A DNA stretch of 64,000 nt from Pedobacter sp. Hv1 (GTDB lineage Bacteria > Bacteroidota > Bacteroidia > Sphingobacteriales > Sphingobacteriaceae): assembly GCF_001412215.1 (NCBI RefSeq), contig NZ_LLWP01000003.1:1-64000 (forward strand). The letters run 5' to 3'. Both the position numbers and the translations under genes were made by a program. The notes below the pieces were generated by a model. That model was not told where the DNA came from. It did no database searches and saw only the letters and a list, made by a program, of their open reading frames with translations. How positions within the stretch are numbered: the stretch's first letter is position 1; every line of letters starts with the position of its first letter. This document shows, piece by piece, positions 16,416-25,597 of this stretch.

Positions 16416-19400
16416 ATGAGGATACCGATGACCGAAACAAAATTTCTTTCTTACCGGCTATATTTTACAGTCGCAATTACCACAGCCATTTGGGCACTAT
16501 TGTTATGGAACCACTTTCATGGCGGTGTTGTTAGCCACCACCTGTTGCACCGAAAAGATTTACCCAAAATTTCTGATTGGTGGAGCGGCCTCTTACTTCC
16601 TTTACTTACGTTCTTGCTCACCTACCGGATCCAAAAACGACTAGTTAAAGATAACAACACAAGCCCTTTAAAGTTTCCAAAAAACATACTTTACGGCTGC
16701 TGCTCTGCATTGGTATATGGTATAGCACTCTCTACATTTTTCGCTCTAGGTTATTCAAAAATTACTGGCTACTTGTTTAATGCCATTATTTTGCTCGCCT
16801 TTCTTTTTCCCATTTATAGGGCAGAATATTTATTGGGCTTTGTACTAGGTATGACATTTACATTTGGCGCCTTTATTTCTATAACAGCAGGAACCATATT
16901 TGTTATGATAAGCCTGATACTTAACCTGTATGTAAGAAGATGGGGGTTATTGCTCTTCAAAAAAATCAGGTCGTTACTATCCTCTCAAAGCAAAACAATT
17001 TCGGTATTGCTATTGGCCTTATCGTTGATCTCATTTGAAGGAGCTGCACAAAAGCTAGCTGTAATTAAAGGAACAGTAAAAGATGAAAATCAAAAACCAC
17101 TAGCTGCTGCAAGCATTTCGCTTTACCAAGTAAAAGATAGCCTACTCATTAAAACAGTGTATACGGCTAACAATGGCGAATACATTTTTGAAGGGGTTAA
17201 TGAAACCAAGTATTTGATTAAAGCAGTTACAATTGGCTATAAGCAAAGTACCATTAGTATTAATGTAATTGGAAGCAATACCCTAATCGTTCCGGCTATT
17301 ACAATGGTAACCGATATTAAAGCATTAAAAGAAATAACAGTGCAGGCCCAAAAACTTTTGTTTGAGCAAAAAGCAGATAAAATGATTGTAAATGTAAATG
17401 CATCGGCAAGTAATGCGGGGGCCAGCGCCTTAGAGATTTTAGAGAAATCGCCAGGCATTACCGTAGATAAAGATGGCAACATCAGTTTAAAAGGAAAAGC
17501 TGGGGTACAGATTTTTATAGATGGCAAGCCGGCTTACCTTTCTGGTCAAGACTTGGCAAACTATCTCCGAAATTTACAAGGCACACAATTAGATCAGATT
17601 GAAATTATGACCAATCCATTGGCTAAGTTTGATGCAACAGGTACAAGTGGTTTAATCAACATCAAAACTAAAAAAGCAATGCAGCTTGGCTACAGTGCTA
17701 CATTTACCGCTGGTTATACACAGGGCATTTATGCCAGGAACAATCAGGATCTTAATTTTAATTACCGTAAAAACAAAGTCAACCTCTTCGCAACCTTCAG
17801 TCGTAACGAACGCAATACCATGCGTACGTTTATCATCGATCGAAAATTTTTAAACCCATCTGCCAAAACAATTCAAACTTTGCTCAACCAACAATCTGAT
17901 AAAACAAATTGGAATGCCGCAAATGCTTTGAAACTGGGCACTGATATTTTTCTGAGCAAAAACACAACAATTGGCGCAGTAGTTAATGGTTTTTACAATC
18001 CCGAACGTGCCGTAAGCACAGGCACAATCTTTCTTTCAAATCCAACCCATGTGCTACTTGCAAGTACAGATGCAAAATCAACCAATAAAAGCGCATGGAA
18101 AAATTTCAGTACCAACATTAACCTGCGCCATGTGTTAGATAGCTTAGGCAAAGAGCTCAGTGCAGACCTCGATTATCTCTATTATACAGGGGCCAATACA
18201 CAAGATTTAAGCAATTATTTTTACAATGCCGCTGGTGCTGCAAACGGAAAGCCAGATACGTTGTATGGCAATTTGCCACAGCTGATTAAAATTTATTCTG
18301 CCAAGGTTGATTACCTGCACCCCTTAAAAAAAGGAGCAAAGCTTGAACTTGGTTTTAAAGCCGCATATGTAGAAACAGATGCCAATGCCGTATACGACAG
18401 TTTAATTTATAAAAGAATTATACCCGATGTAGGCAGAAGCAATCATTTTGTTTACAATGAGCAGATTAGTGCTGCTTATGCTAGCTATAGCCGCCCATTT
18501 TCAAAAAAATTAAGTGGGCAGTTTGGTTTGCGGTTAGAGCACACATTGGCACATGGCAACCAGTTAACCACTAGCGAGAAGTTTACATTTAGCTACACCC
18601 AACTTTTTCCTACGGCTTACCTCTCTTACAAAGCAAACGAAAAAAACACCTGGACAATAAATTATGGCCGACGCCTGCGCAGGCCAGATTACGAAAGCTT
18701 AAACCCCTTTGTTAAATTTTTAGACAGGTATACATTTGAACAGGGCAACCCCAACCTAAGGCCTCAGTTTAGCCATAATATAGAGTTGTTGCACATGTTT
18801 AGCAACTTGATTACAACTACCTTAAACTTTACCAGAACGAACAACATTATTCAAGTTGTTTTAGAGCAAAATGAAAACACCAACCAAACATTCGGAAAAC
18901 AGGTAAACATTGCAAACCAACAGCAATATGGCATAGCTGTAAACCTATTTAAGCAAATAAAAAATTTTAGTGGCAATTTCTATGTCAACGTTTACAATAA
19001 TGAGTTTAAGGGCATTATCAACAACAGCTTTGTAACCATTGGTGCTACCACCGCAACTTTTAACACAACTGTTGCTTATAAGTTTACAAATGGTATTACA
19101 ACAGAAATAAATGGCTTTTATAGAACAGCGGGTTTAGAGGGTATTTTCAGAATTAGGGCTTTAGGTGCTGTTAATTTGGGAGCAAGCATGCCTCTTTTTA
19201 AAAATAAAGCAACCATTAGAATAAGTGCTCGAGATATTTTCTGGACCCAAAAAGCCCTTGGTAAAGTTCAATTTGGAACCATAGATACGCAGTTTCAACA
19301 GGTTCCTGATTCGAGAACCGTTGGTTTAACCTTTAGCTACCGCATTAGCAAAGGAAAACTGAGCAACAGCAAACGAAAAGCAGGCAGTGCAGACGATGAA

Positions 19401-19430
19401 CAAAATAGGGTAAAAGGAAGCAACAATTAA
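16416..19430 (+). CDS. Inner-membrane domain fused to OMP_b-brl_3 barrel protein
   Basis: About 1004 residues from the ATG at 16416; a later ATG at 16428 is equally possible. Residues 1-185 are a polytopic membrane region with about six hydrophobic segments. Around 192-210 comes KTISVLLLALSLISFEGAAQ, which looks like an ordinary signal peptide. After it follow a carboxypeptidase-regulatory domain (about 215-300), a plug-like region (about 315-420, LEKSPGITVDKDGNISLKGKAGV) and a beta-barrel to the C-terminus. No stop separates the two parts. An outer-membrane barrel with a six-helix inner-membrane prefix is topologically odd. It may be a real fusion, a lost stop codon, or two products with a downstream start such as the Met near residue 168. 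Confidence 0.8.
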   Translation: MRIPMTETKFLSYRLYFTVAITTAIWALLLWNHFHGGVVSHHLLHRKDLPKISDWWSGLLLPLLTFLLTYRIQKRLVKDNNTSPLKFPKNILYGCCSALVYGIALSTFFALGYSKITGYLFNAIILLAFLFPIYRAEYLLGFVLGMTFTFGAFISITAGTIFVMISLILNLYVRRWGLLLFKKIRSLLSSQSKTISVLLLALSLISFEGAAQKLAVIKGTVKDENQKPLAAASISLYQVKDSLLIKTVYTANNGEYIFEGVNETKYLIKAVTIGYKQSTISINVIGSNTLIVPAITMVTDIKALKEITVQAQKLLFEQKADKMIVNVNASASNAGASALEILEKSPGITVDKDGNISLKGKAGVQIFIDGKPAYLSGQDLANYLRNLQGTQLDQIEIMTNPLAKFDATGTSGLINIKTKKAMQLGYSATFTAGYTQGIYARNNQDLNFNYRKNKVNLFATFSRNERNTMRTFIIDRKFLNPSAKTIQTLLNQQSDKTNWNAANALKLGTDIFLSKNTTIGAVVNGFYNPERAVSTGTIFLSNPTHVLLASTDAKSTNKSAWKNFSTNINLRHVLDSLGKELSADLDYLYYTGANTQDLSNYFYNAAGAANGKPDTLYGNLPQLIKIYSAKVDYLHPLKKGAKLELGFKAAYVETDANAVYDSLIYKRIIPDVGRSNHFVYNEQISAAYASYSRPFSKKLSGQFGLRLEHTLAHGNQLTTSEKFTFSYTQLFPTAYLSYKANEKNTWTINYGRRLRRPDYESLNPFVKFLDRYTFEQGNPNLRPQFSHNIELLHMFSNLITTTLNFTRTNNIIQVVLEQNENTNQTFGKQVNIANQQQYGIAVNLFKQIKNFSGNFYVNVYNNEFKGIINNSFVTIGATTATFNTTVAYKFTNGITTEINGFYRTAGLEGIFRIRALGAVNLGASMPLFKNKATIRISARDIFWTQKALGKVQFGTIDTQFQQVPDSRTVGLTFSYRISKGKLSNSKRKAGSADDEQNRVKGSNN

Positions 19431-19440
19431 ACCTAACCAA

Positions 19441-19950
19441 ATGAAGAAAATCTTAATCATCGCTTTGCTCTGGGCAGCCCATTTTACTGTAATGGCACAA
19501 CATAAAACTGATCATAAAGAAATAGTGAAAATAATAGAATTAGAAAAATTTAGCAACAGGTTGGCCCTAGAAATGGGTTTGGCTATTGTTGAGCATGCAA
19601 AAAGTCGGCATCAACACATTGGCATTGAAATCAGTCGACTCAATCAAATCATTTTTTTATACATGGATGATAGCCTTCCGGCAGATAAACACAATTGGCT
19701 TAGACGAAAAGCCAATGTAGCGAAACAATTTGAAGAGAGCTCTTTACGTGTTAAAAATGATTTAGAGGCAGGCAATATGACCTTGGCAAAAACTTTCGGT
19801 CTCGACGAGAAAGACTTTATTGCTAAAGGCGGTGCTATTCCAATTTTTGTAAAAGGTGTTGGAATGGTAGCCACCATAACCGTATCTGGCCTACATGATA
19901 GTGAAGACCATAAAATCATTATTGAGGCATTAAAAGGAAAATATTTCTAA
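19441..19950 (+). CDS. Secreted UPF0303/HbpS-like heme-binding family protein
   Basis: 169 residues. A signal peptide (MKKILIIALLWAAHFTVMAQ) precedes a full UPF0303 / 'heme-degrading domain' module. Its typical blocks are visible: GLAIVEHAKSRHQHIGIEI, a DSLPADKHNWLRRKANVAKQFEESS segment, and GGAIPIFVKGVGMVATITVSGLHDSEDH. The domain is usually cytoplasmic (YBR137W/GlcG/HbpS relatives); a signal peptide makes this one an exported form. It starts 10 bp after the barrel protein and probably shares its operon. A heme or small-ligand role is inferred from family only. Confidence 0.85.
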   Translation: MKKILIIALLWAAHFTVMAQHKTDHKEIVKIIELEKFSNRLALEMGLAIVEHAKSRHQHIGIEISRLNQIIFLYMDDSLPADKHNWLRRKANVAKQFEESSLRVKNDLEAGNMTLAKTFGLDEKDFIAKGGAIPIFVKGVGMVATITVSGLHDSEDHKIIIEALKGKYF

Positions 19951-19987
19951 AGCAAAAATGAATATCAACAGTAGAAAAAATAAAACT

Positions 19988-20374
19988 ATGAAAAAGTTAA
20001 CCATTGCATTGCTTACAATGCTCACCATTTTAGTTTCTTGTAAAAAAGACAATTCAAACAAGAACCCCGATAATTCATCTCGTACCCTTCGTTATGAAGT
20101 AACTGGAAATTTTACTGGAGCAGTTATCGCGTCTTACACCACTGCCGCAGGTAGTACAGCAAACGATCCAATAACACTTCCATGGAACAGGGAAATTAAT
20201 TATGCTGCAAACGTAACAGCGGCTATTATCTTAATCACTGGAAATGGAGGCATTGCAGGGCAAAAAGTAACAGTAGTAATTAAAAGAGGCGGCAATCAGG
20301 TTGGTGCGCCTTTTGAAATTGTGGCTGAAGCTTCAGGAAGTTTTTCGAAACCTGCACCAATTGTAGTTTTTTAA
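19988..20374 (+). CDS. Small lipoprotein with MmpS-like fold
   Basis: 128 residues from the ATG at 19988; the upstream ATG at 19958 would add ten polar residues before the signal. The lipobox is LVSC (MKKLTIALLTMLTILVSCKK). The mature part has LRYEVTGNFTGAVIASYTT, then TLPWNREI, then IAGQKVTVVIKRGG, which resembles the beta-sandwich of MmpS-type accessory proteins. That resemblance is by pattern only. It lies in the plus-strand run behind the UPF0303 gene and ahead of the TlpA-like gene. Confidence 0.7.
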   Translation: MKKLTIALLTMLTILVSCKKDNSNKNPDNSSRTLRYEVTGNFTGAVIASYTTAAGSTANDPITLPWNREINYAANVTAAIILITGNGGIAGQKVTVVIKRGGNQVGAPFEIVAEASGSFSKPAPIVVF

Positions 20375-20386
20375 ATTTTAAAGTAG

Positions 20387-21489
20387 ATGAAACTTTCAAA
20401 AACAATCATACTTTTATTATTTCTCTTTTCTGTAGAAATAAAAGCACAAGAGGTAGCTCATTCATTGGCAAAAGAAAAACCATTAATTACGGGCTTCGTT
20501 CACGGTTTTAAGAATGGTAGTCGGTTATATCTTATCGAATTGACCAACATGGGTAGAGGAAAACAAAGGATGGTCGATTCGGCAATGGTCATGAACGAAC
20601 GCTTTCAGTTAACAGACAGAAATCCATCAACTGAGAAACCTAGATACTATTTTCTTTATAACAGTAATGCAAGTGATTATGTCTATTTCTGGATTGACGA
20701 CCAACCAATTACATTTAGCGGACAGAAAGGAAACTTCAGGAATTCGCTAATTAACGGTTCTGTTACCCAACAGATGCAGGAGGTTTTCACCCGTACTGTG
20801 CTTCCATTTTATAATAAGAGAGACAGTTTAAAGCAAAACCATGGTGATGAGGATTCTATGAAACAGCTTTTAGCAGAGCTCAAATTAGCCGAAATAAGTT
20901 TTATTGAAAAGAACCCTTCGTCTTTTATTAGCACTTATGTATTGAGTGGTAACTGCAAAACTTGGGGCCTTAAAACCACTAAAGAACTTTACCAGAAACT
21001 TTCGCCAGAAAATAAGGAAAACAGCTTTGGAATGGATGTAAAAAAATACATAGACTTAAATAAGGAAATCGGTATTGGTAGTTTATTTGTCGATTTTGAA
21101 CAACCTACCAATGATGGAAAAACAGCCCGTTTATCATCTTTGAAGAGTAAATATGTACTGCTCGAATTCTGGGCTTCTAACTGTGGTCCCTGTCGTAGAG
21201 AGAACCCAGAGATGGTTAAACTTTACCAGAATTATAAAAGCCGAGGCTTTGAAATTTTGGAGTATCGCTAGATACCAGTGAACAGCAATGGAAAAAGGCA
21301 ATAAAGGATGATAAACTGCCCTGGCTTCAGGTTAGCGACCTAAGGGGATATAGAAGTGATGCGGCATTGATTTATAGCGTTTACGAAATGCCTACCAATT
21401 TTCTTATTGACCAAAGCGGGAAAATTATTGCAAAAAATTTGAGAGGAGAAGCACTCCATAAAAAAATCAAAGAATTGTTGGGCAATTAA
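20387..21489 (+). pseudogene. TlpA-like thioredoxin lipoprotein-type gene, frameshifted
   Basis: Frame 1 runs to a stop at 21271: signal peptide, a DUF4369-like N-terminal domain, and a thioredoxin fold with the CGPC active site (FWASNCGPCRRENPEM, near residue 268). The missing C-terminal part of the fold continues in another frame from about 21258 to the stop at 21489 (GVSLDTSEQQWKKAI ... YEMPTNFLIDQSG ... KELLGN). A single base appears to be missing in attttgg near 21254-21260. It is either a real inactivating deletion or a sequencing error. An intact product would be a periplasmic thiol-disulfide oxidoreductase of about 366 residues. Confidence 0.85.
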
Positions 21490-21494
21490 ACGTA

Positions 21495-22772
21495 ATGAAG
21501 AAGCTAAAAAAAATAATAAAGTGGAGTGTAATTATAGGTTTGTCTTACTTCTTTCTCACCACGCTATATTTTGGTTACGATGATATAGACAGCGAAAAAG
21601 GAATTTACAAATTCTATTGGTCTGGCTTAAATGGCTTGTGGAAAAAAAACAAACCTTTTGGGTTTAAAAAAGACGAGGCTGTAATCACGTATCTTGATGG
21701 TACCGATGGCCCCTATATTTACGGAGATACTGTTTACCTTGTTAACCAAAATAGCCAATTGCAACAATACCAACTCAATGGTAGCAAAAACTTGATGGTT
21801 AAAACACAGTGCAGTCAATTACCAAAGTTTAGTGTTGCCTTAAGAGATACAATGCTAATTGAGCCCGAACACTATCAAATGCCAAGCAAATTAATTGCCA
21901 TATCCGATATAGAGGGTAACTTTAACGGATTTTACAGCTTTTTAGTGGCCAACAAAGTGATAGACAAAAACGGCAATTGGATTTTTGGCACTGGGCATTT
22001 AGTGTTAAATGGCGATTTTATTGATCGAGGAAATCAAGTAAGCCAAGTTTTATGGCTAATCTATCACTTAGAAAACCAAGCCTCAGCACAAGGCGGAAAG
22101 GTGCATTATATTTTGGGCAATCACGAAATAATGAATATGTATGGAGATGTATCATATAATGATTTCAAATACATAGCAGTAGCCCAAAAAATCAGCAAAC
22201 AGGCCCATTGGGATAAGGCTTTAAGGAGGTTATATGCTCCAGAATCGGTATTGGGCAAATGGTTGCGAAGTAAAAACATAGTTGAAAAGATTGGAGATCA
22301 TATTTTTGTTCATGGAGGGCTAAATAATTACCATTTAAAAGGTAAATATGCCATACCCGAATTGAATGCAATTGCAAAGCGATATTATGGGGTTTACCCA
22401 ACAGAAGCAAGTGTACAAAACGAGCGAGACAGAAACCTAATCAGCTCCATAAACAGCCCCTTTTGGGATAGAAGATTAAATTTTGAGTGGAAGTATAAAA
22501 TAATGTTCAAACTAAATGGAATTGATGCCCAAGCAACTAGCCAAAACGAGCTAGATCGCATTTTGCAGTTTTATGATGCAAGAAGAATAATTATAGGACA
22601 TTCGGTAGTAGACGACATTTGTACAGGATACAACAATAAGGTAATAAAGATTGACCTAAAACATGGGCAAGAAATAAATTCAGGAAAAACAAAAGGCCTA
22701 TTAATTGAAAACAATATACTTTATAAAGTTGACGACCTGAACACTAAAACCAAGTTAATTGATGGACAATAG
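21495..22772 (+). CDS. Membrane-anchored calcineurin-like phosphoesterase
   Basis: 425 residues. An N-terminal anchor (about 7-26) precedes an extracytoplasmic domain. Metallophosphoesterase motifs are complete: DIEGN (about 137), GDFIDRG (about 174) and GNHE (about 209), plus later HGG (HVFVHGGL-type, 'IFVHGGLN') and GHSVVDD. The family binds two metals and cleaves phosphoesters; members with this layout occur in the Ser/Thr-phosphatase-like group. It starts 6 bp after the end of the TlpA-like gene. Confidence 0.88.
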   Translation: MKKLKKIIKWSVIIGLSYFFLTTLYFGYDDIDSEKGIYKFYWSGLNGLWKKNKPFGFKKDEAVITYLDGTDGPYIYGDTVYLVNQNSQLQQYQLNGSKNLMVKTQCSQLPKFSVALRDTMLIEPEHYQMPSKLIAISDIEGNFNGFYSFLVANKVIDKNGNWIFGTGHLVLNGDFIDRGNQVSQVLWLIYHLENQASAQGGKVHYILGNHEIMNMYGDVSYNDFKYIAVAQKISKQAHWDKALRRLYAPESVLGKWLRSKNIVEKIGDHIFVHGGLNNYHLKGKYAIPELNAIAKRYYGVYPTEASVQNERDRNLISSINSPFWDRRLNFEWKYKIMFKLNGIDAQATSQNELDRILQFYDARRIIIGHSVVDDICTGYNNKVIKIDLKHGQEINSGKTKGLLIENNILYKVDDLNTKTKLIDGQ

Positions 22773-22793
22773 CCTAATTAAAACACCTACTCT

Positions 22794-23687
22794 ATGACTC
22801 AAGAACTATTAAACTGGAAGTTGAAAGGAAATTATTATAGTTTCAAAGGCCATCAAATTTTCTACATTAAAGAAGGCGCTGGGCCTATACTTACTATTTT
22901 TCAGGGCTACCCCTACAATAGTTTCGATTTTGAAAAGGTATGGAACGAACTGATTAAAAATTTTACGGTAGTAGTACCCGATATGCTGGGCATGGGCTTT
23001 TCTGATAAGCCCACAAATCATGATTACAGCTTTGAAGAGATGGCCGATTTATACACCGCCTTACTTAACCAACTACAAATAACCCAAACGCATGTGCTTG
23101 CACACGACCTTGGCAACAGTGTGGTACAAGAAATATTGGCCAGAAATGAAGAAAATAAAAACCCGTTTGAAATGAAGAGTATTGCATTTTTAAATGGTGG
23201 CTTGTTTACTGCTGTGTACAAACCAAGGCTTATTCAAATACTGCTCTCCAAATCGCCCAAGCCAATTGGAAAAATTTTAAGTAGATTAATGACAAAGAAA
23301 AGTGTTTCGAAAGCCACCGCAGCAGTTTTTGGCGTAGATACAAAACCATCTGCAGCCTTACTACAAAACTTTTGGGATGTGCTCAATTATAACAAAGGCA
23401 AGTCTATAGCTTACTTAATTGGAAGGTTAGTGTTTGCAAAAGATAAATACCAGCACCGTTGGATTACAGCCATGCAGCAAACTAAAACCCCAATGTGTTT
23501 TATCAATGGCCCTGCCGATCCTAATTCGGGCTTGCACATGGCCCAGCGCTACCAACAATTGATACCCAATGCCAATGTAAAACTACTAAGCCAAAACATT
23601 GGGCATTGGCCACAAATTGAAGCTCCTGAGCAAACACTTCAGGCCTACCACGATTTTTTACAAGAAATAAATTTTAAGCATAGCTGA
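22794..23687 (+). CDS. Alpha/beta hydrolase, dehalogenase/epoxide-hydrolase-like
   Basis: 297 residues. The fold shows 'FQGYPYNSFDFEKVWNEL', the nucleophile elbow AHDLGNSV (Asp nucleophile, about residue 104), and a C-terminal His in NIGHWPQIEAPEQ. An Asp nucleophile points to the haloalkane dehalogenase / epoxide hydrolase branch, not to a Ser esterase. The acid partner is probably in GPADPNSG. No signal peptide. It starts 22 bp after the phosphoesterase and is the last gene of the plus-strand run. Confidence 0.85.
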   Translation: MTQELLNWKLKGNYYSFKGHQIFYIKEGAGPILTIFQGYPYNSFDFEKVWNELIKNFTVVVPDMLGMGFSDKPTNHDYSFEEMADLYTALLNQLQITQTHVLAHDLGNSVVQEILARNEENKNPFEMKSIAFLNGGLFTAVYKPRLIQILLSKSPKPIGKILSRLMTKKSVSKATAAVFGVDTKPSAALLQNFWDVLNYNKGKSIAYLIGRLVFAKDKYQHRWITAMQQTKTPMCFINGPADPNSGLHMAQRYQQLIPNANVKLLSQNIGHWPQIEAPEQTLQAYHDFLQEINFKHS

Positions 23688-23932
23688 TATTTAATAATTG
23701 TCACATTGAACTTGTTGAAATGTTTTACCAATAAGTCTTCGATACTTCGTTAAACTAAGCTCAGACTAACAAGAAATTCATAATTAGTTCAATAGCTCAT
23801 TGGGCAATGGTTCATTAGTACAAAGTAGTTAGTATTAAGTATAAAGATGGAGCAAAGCACCACATTTCATGAGCACTGCCAACTTTCTACTTAAAACTTA
23901 TAACGTACAACTTTTAACTTTATACTTGGGTT

Positions 23933-23954
23933 GGTCGGGATTTGTAATCTCGAC
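23933..23954. repeat. REP-like interspersed palindrome, copy 4
   Basis: ggtcgggatt-tgt-aatctcgac, the fourth member of the family, between two convergent genes. The 23688-23963 interval has no gene; near 23796-23820 it also has a short 'caatagctcattgggcaatg' type low-complexity stretch. Confidence 0.7.
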
Positions 23955-23963
23955 TTTTCCATT

Positions 23964-24497
23964 TTACTTATCGATACGATAACGGAGCGAAACCAAACCT
24001 GTTTCGTAAGTTTTACTTTCTAATAGTGTAAGTTGCATACGGTTTTTGTATTTGTGAAATAGAGATTTACCATCTCCCAACAGTATGGGATGTACAGACA
24101 TCCACAGCTCATCTACCAAACCTGCTTCCATTAGGGTATGCGTAAGCGAGGCACCTCCAAATAGCCATATATCTTTGCCCGGTAATGCCTTAATCCGTTG
24201 GGCTTCATTTATACTGTCGTTAGAAATGAGCACGGCACCCTCTTTTATAGATTTCAATGTTTCTGAAAATACGTATTCTTTCATTGCTGGTAAGCCCGGC
24301 ACTATTTCTCCATTATTGTTATCGGTATATTCTTGGGCCATTTGGTAGCTTTTGCGCCCAATAAACATGGCATCAACTCGGGTAAAAAAATCGTTCAGCC
24401 CGTAATCCTGATCGGTAAAGCACCAATCGTATTCGCCATTTGGCCCTTCAATGTACCCATCTAATGTAATGGCCAATCCTAATATTAGTTTTCGCAT
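23964..24497 (-). CDS. Dihydrofolate-reductase-like (RibD C-terminal) protein
   Basis: 177 residues matching the RibD C-terminal / DHFR fold: MRKLILGLAITLDGYIEGPNGEYDW, FIGRKSYQMAQ, DIWLFGGASLTHTLMEAGLVDELWMSVHPILLGDGKSLF. These proteins are NADPH-binding reductases of unknown substrate, usually not true folate enzymes. A second member of the family lies at 31228-31797. The gene is preceded at 67 bp by an AraC-type regulator on the same strand. Confidence 0.88.
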   Translation of the reverse strand: MRKLILGLAITLDGYIEGPNGEYDWCFTDQDYGLNDFFTRVDAMFIGRKSYQMAQEYTDNNNGEIVPGLPAMKEYVFSETLKSIKEGAVLISNDSINEAQRIKALPGKDIWLFGGASLTHTLMEAGLVDELWMSVHPILLGDGKSLFHKYKNRMQLTLLESKTYETGLVSLRYRIDK

Positions 24498-24563
24498 GTT
24501 GTTAAAGTTTTAAGTTTACAAAGTTGCTCAAAACCGATGGTTCCGAATTGTACAAAACAGACA

Positions 24564-25346
24564 TCAATACAAAATATGTTTCGCTTTTGCCACCTCGCCG
24601 GGAGTATACCCTGTATAAGTTTGATAGTGGCGATTGAAATGTGATTGATCGTAATACCCACTTTCGTAAGCAATTTCTGTAAGCGAAAGTGTGGGATATT
24701 TTTTGAGGTAAACTAGCGATTGGATAAACTTCGACACCTGCAAATAAGCTTTTGGAGATAAGCCAACACACTGCAGAAACTTTCTGGAAAGCTGCCGCTG
24801 ACTAAAACCTGTGGCATTGCTAAGGTAGCTTACCGGAATTAAACCTTGCGAGAGCTGTACCTGCTTTAAGCAATAGTTTATTGCTGTGTCTTGTTTTTCT
24901 TGCGCCAATTTTTGCAACAAATACGTTTGTAAAATAGCCACACGTGCATTGTTATGGTGTGCGTTGGCCAATCTATCTTCTATCTCTGTGGCCATTCCGT
25001 TCCAGATATCGGCTAGGGCTACAATGCTATTGGCAAGTACATGCATTGGAAGCGCAAAGAACTTGTAGGCCATGCCCGGGTAAAAACAAATGGCAATACA
25101 ACCGGCTCCCTTACGCATCTGCACATTTGTTGGGCAGCTTAGCCGAGAGGTAATAATACTTTGTTGATGCAGTTGGTTACCAATTATGGCAATGGGTGTA
25201 TTGGTATAGTTTACAAAAAGCTCTACGCAGGCATCGGGCAGCACACAAACATGATTGGTATCTACATCCTGGCTACAATCCATTGTACAAATGAGCTTGA
25301 CATAAGGCTTTAAGCTAGGGATGATCTCGTAGTGTTGCAGCTGCAT
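24564..25346 (-). CDS. AraC-family transcriptional regulator
   Basis: 260 residues. The N-terminal DUF6597-like ligand domain (about 1-130) is followed by two helix-turn-helix motifs at the C-terminus (about 160-255; ISYLSNATGFSQRQLSRKFLQCVGLSPKAYLQVSKF and LTEIAYESGYYDQSHFNRHYQTYTGYTPGE). It probably controls the RibD-like gene directly downstream. Confidence 0.88.
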   Translation of the reverse strand: MQLQHYEIIPSLKPYVKLICTMDCSQDVDTNHVCVLPDACVELFVNYTNTPIAIIGNQLHQQSIITSRLSCPTNVQMRKGAGCIAICFYPGMAYKFFALPMHVLANSIVALADIWNGMATEIEDRLANAHHNNARVAILQTYLLQKLAQEKQDTAINYCLKQVQLSQGLIPVSYLSNATGFSQRQLSRKFLQCVGLSPKAYLQVSKFIQSLVYLKKYPTLSLTEIAYESGYYDQSHFNRHYQTYTGYTPGEVAKAKHILY

Positions 25347-25397
25347 GGCGCATTTAATTTTTCGAAAAATACGAAATTTTGTTTTGTTAGTTTTTTG

Positions 25398-25452
25398 GGC
25401 AATGGTTCAGTGGTTCAGTGGTCAATAGTTTATTGGTTAATGGTTTAATGGG
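25398..25452. repeat. Low-complexity GGTTYAATGG-type repeat
   Basis: A run of loosely repeated units (caatggttcagtgg, ttcagtggtcaatag, ttattggttaatggt). Similar text appears at about 23796-23825, 26388-26405 and 53122-53160. All are intergenic. Confidence 0.5.
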
Positions 25453-25597
25453 TATTTATGATGTTTTGTATTGATGCAAGAGCGCATTCCATTAACTGGT
25501 TTCGAAATGTTAAAAAAAGTTAATTCTACAGCTGTATAAAGCTAATATGATTAATTTCATTACCAATACAAGCGTAACCCTACTCAAACAAATTAGC

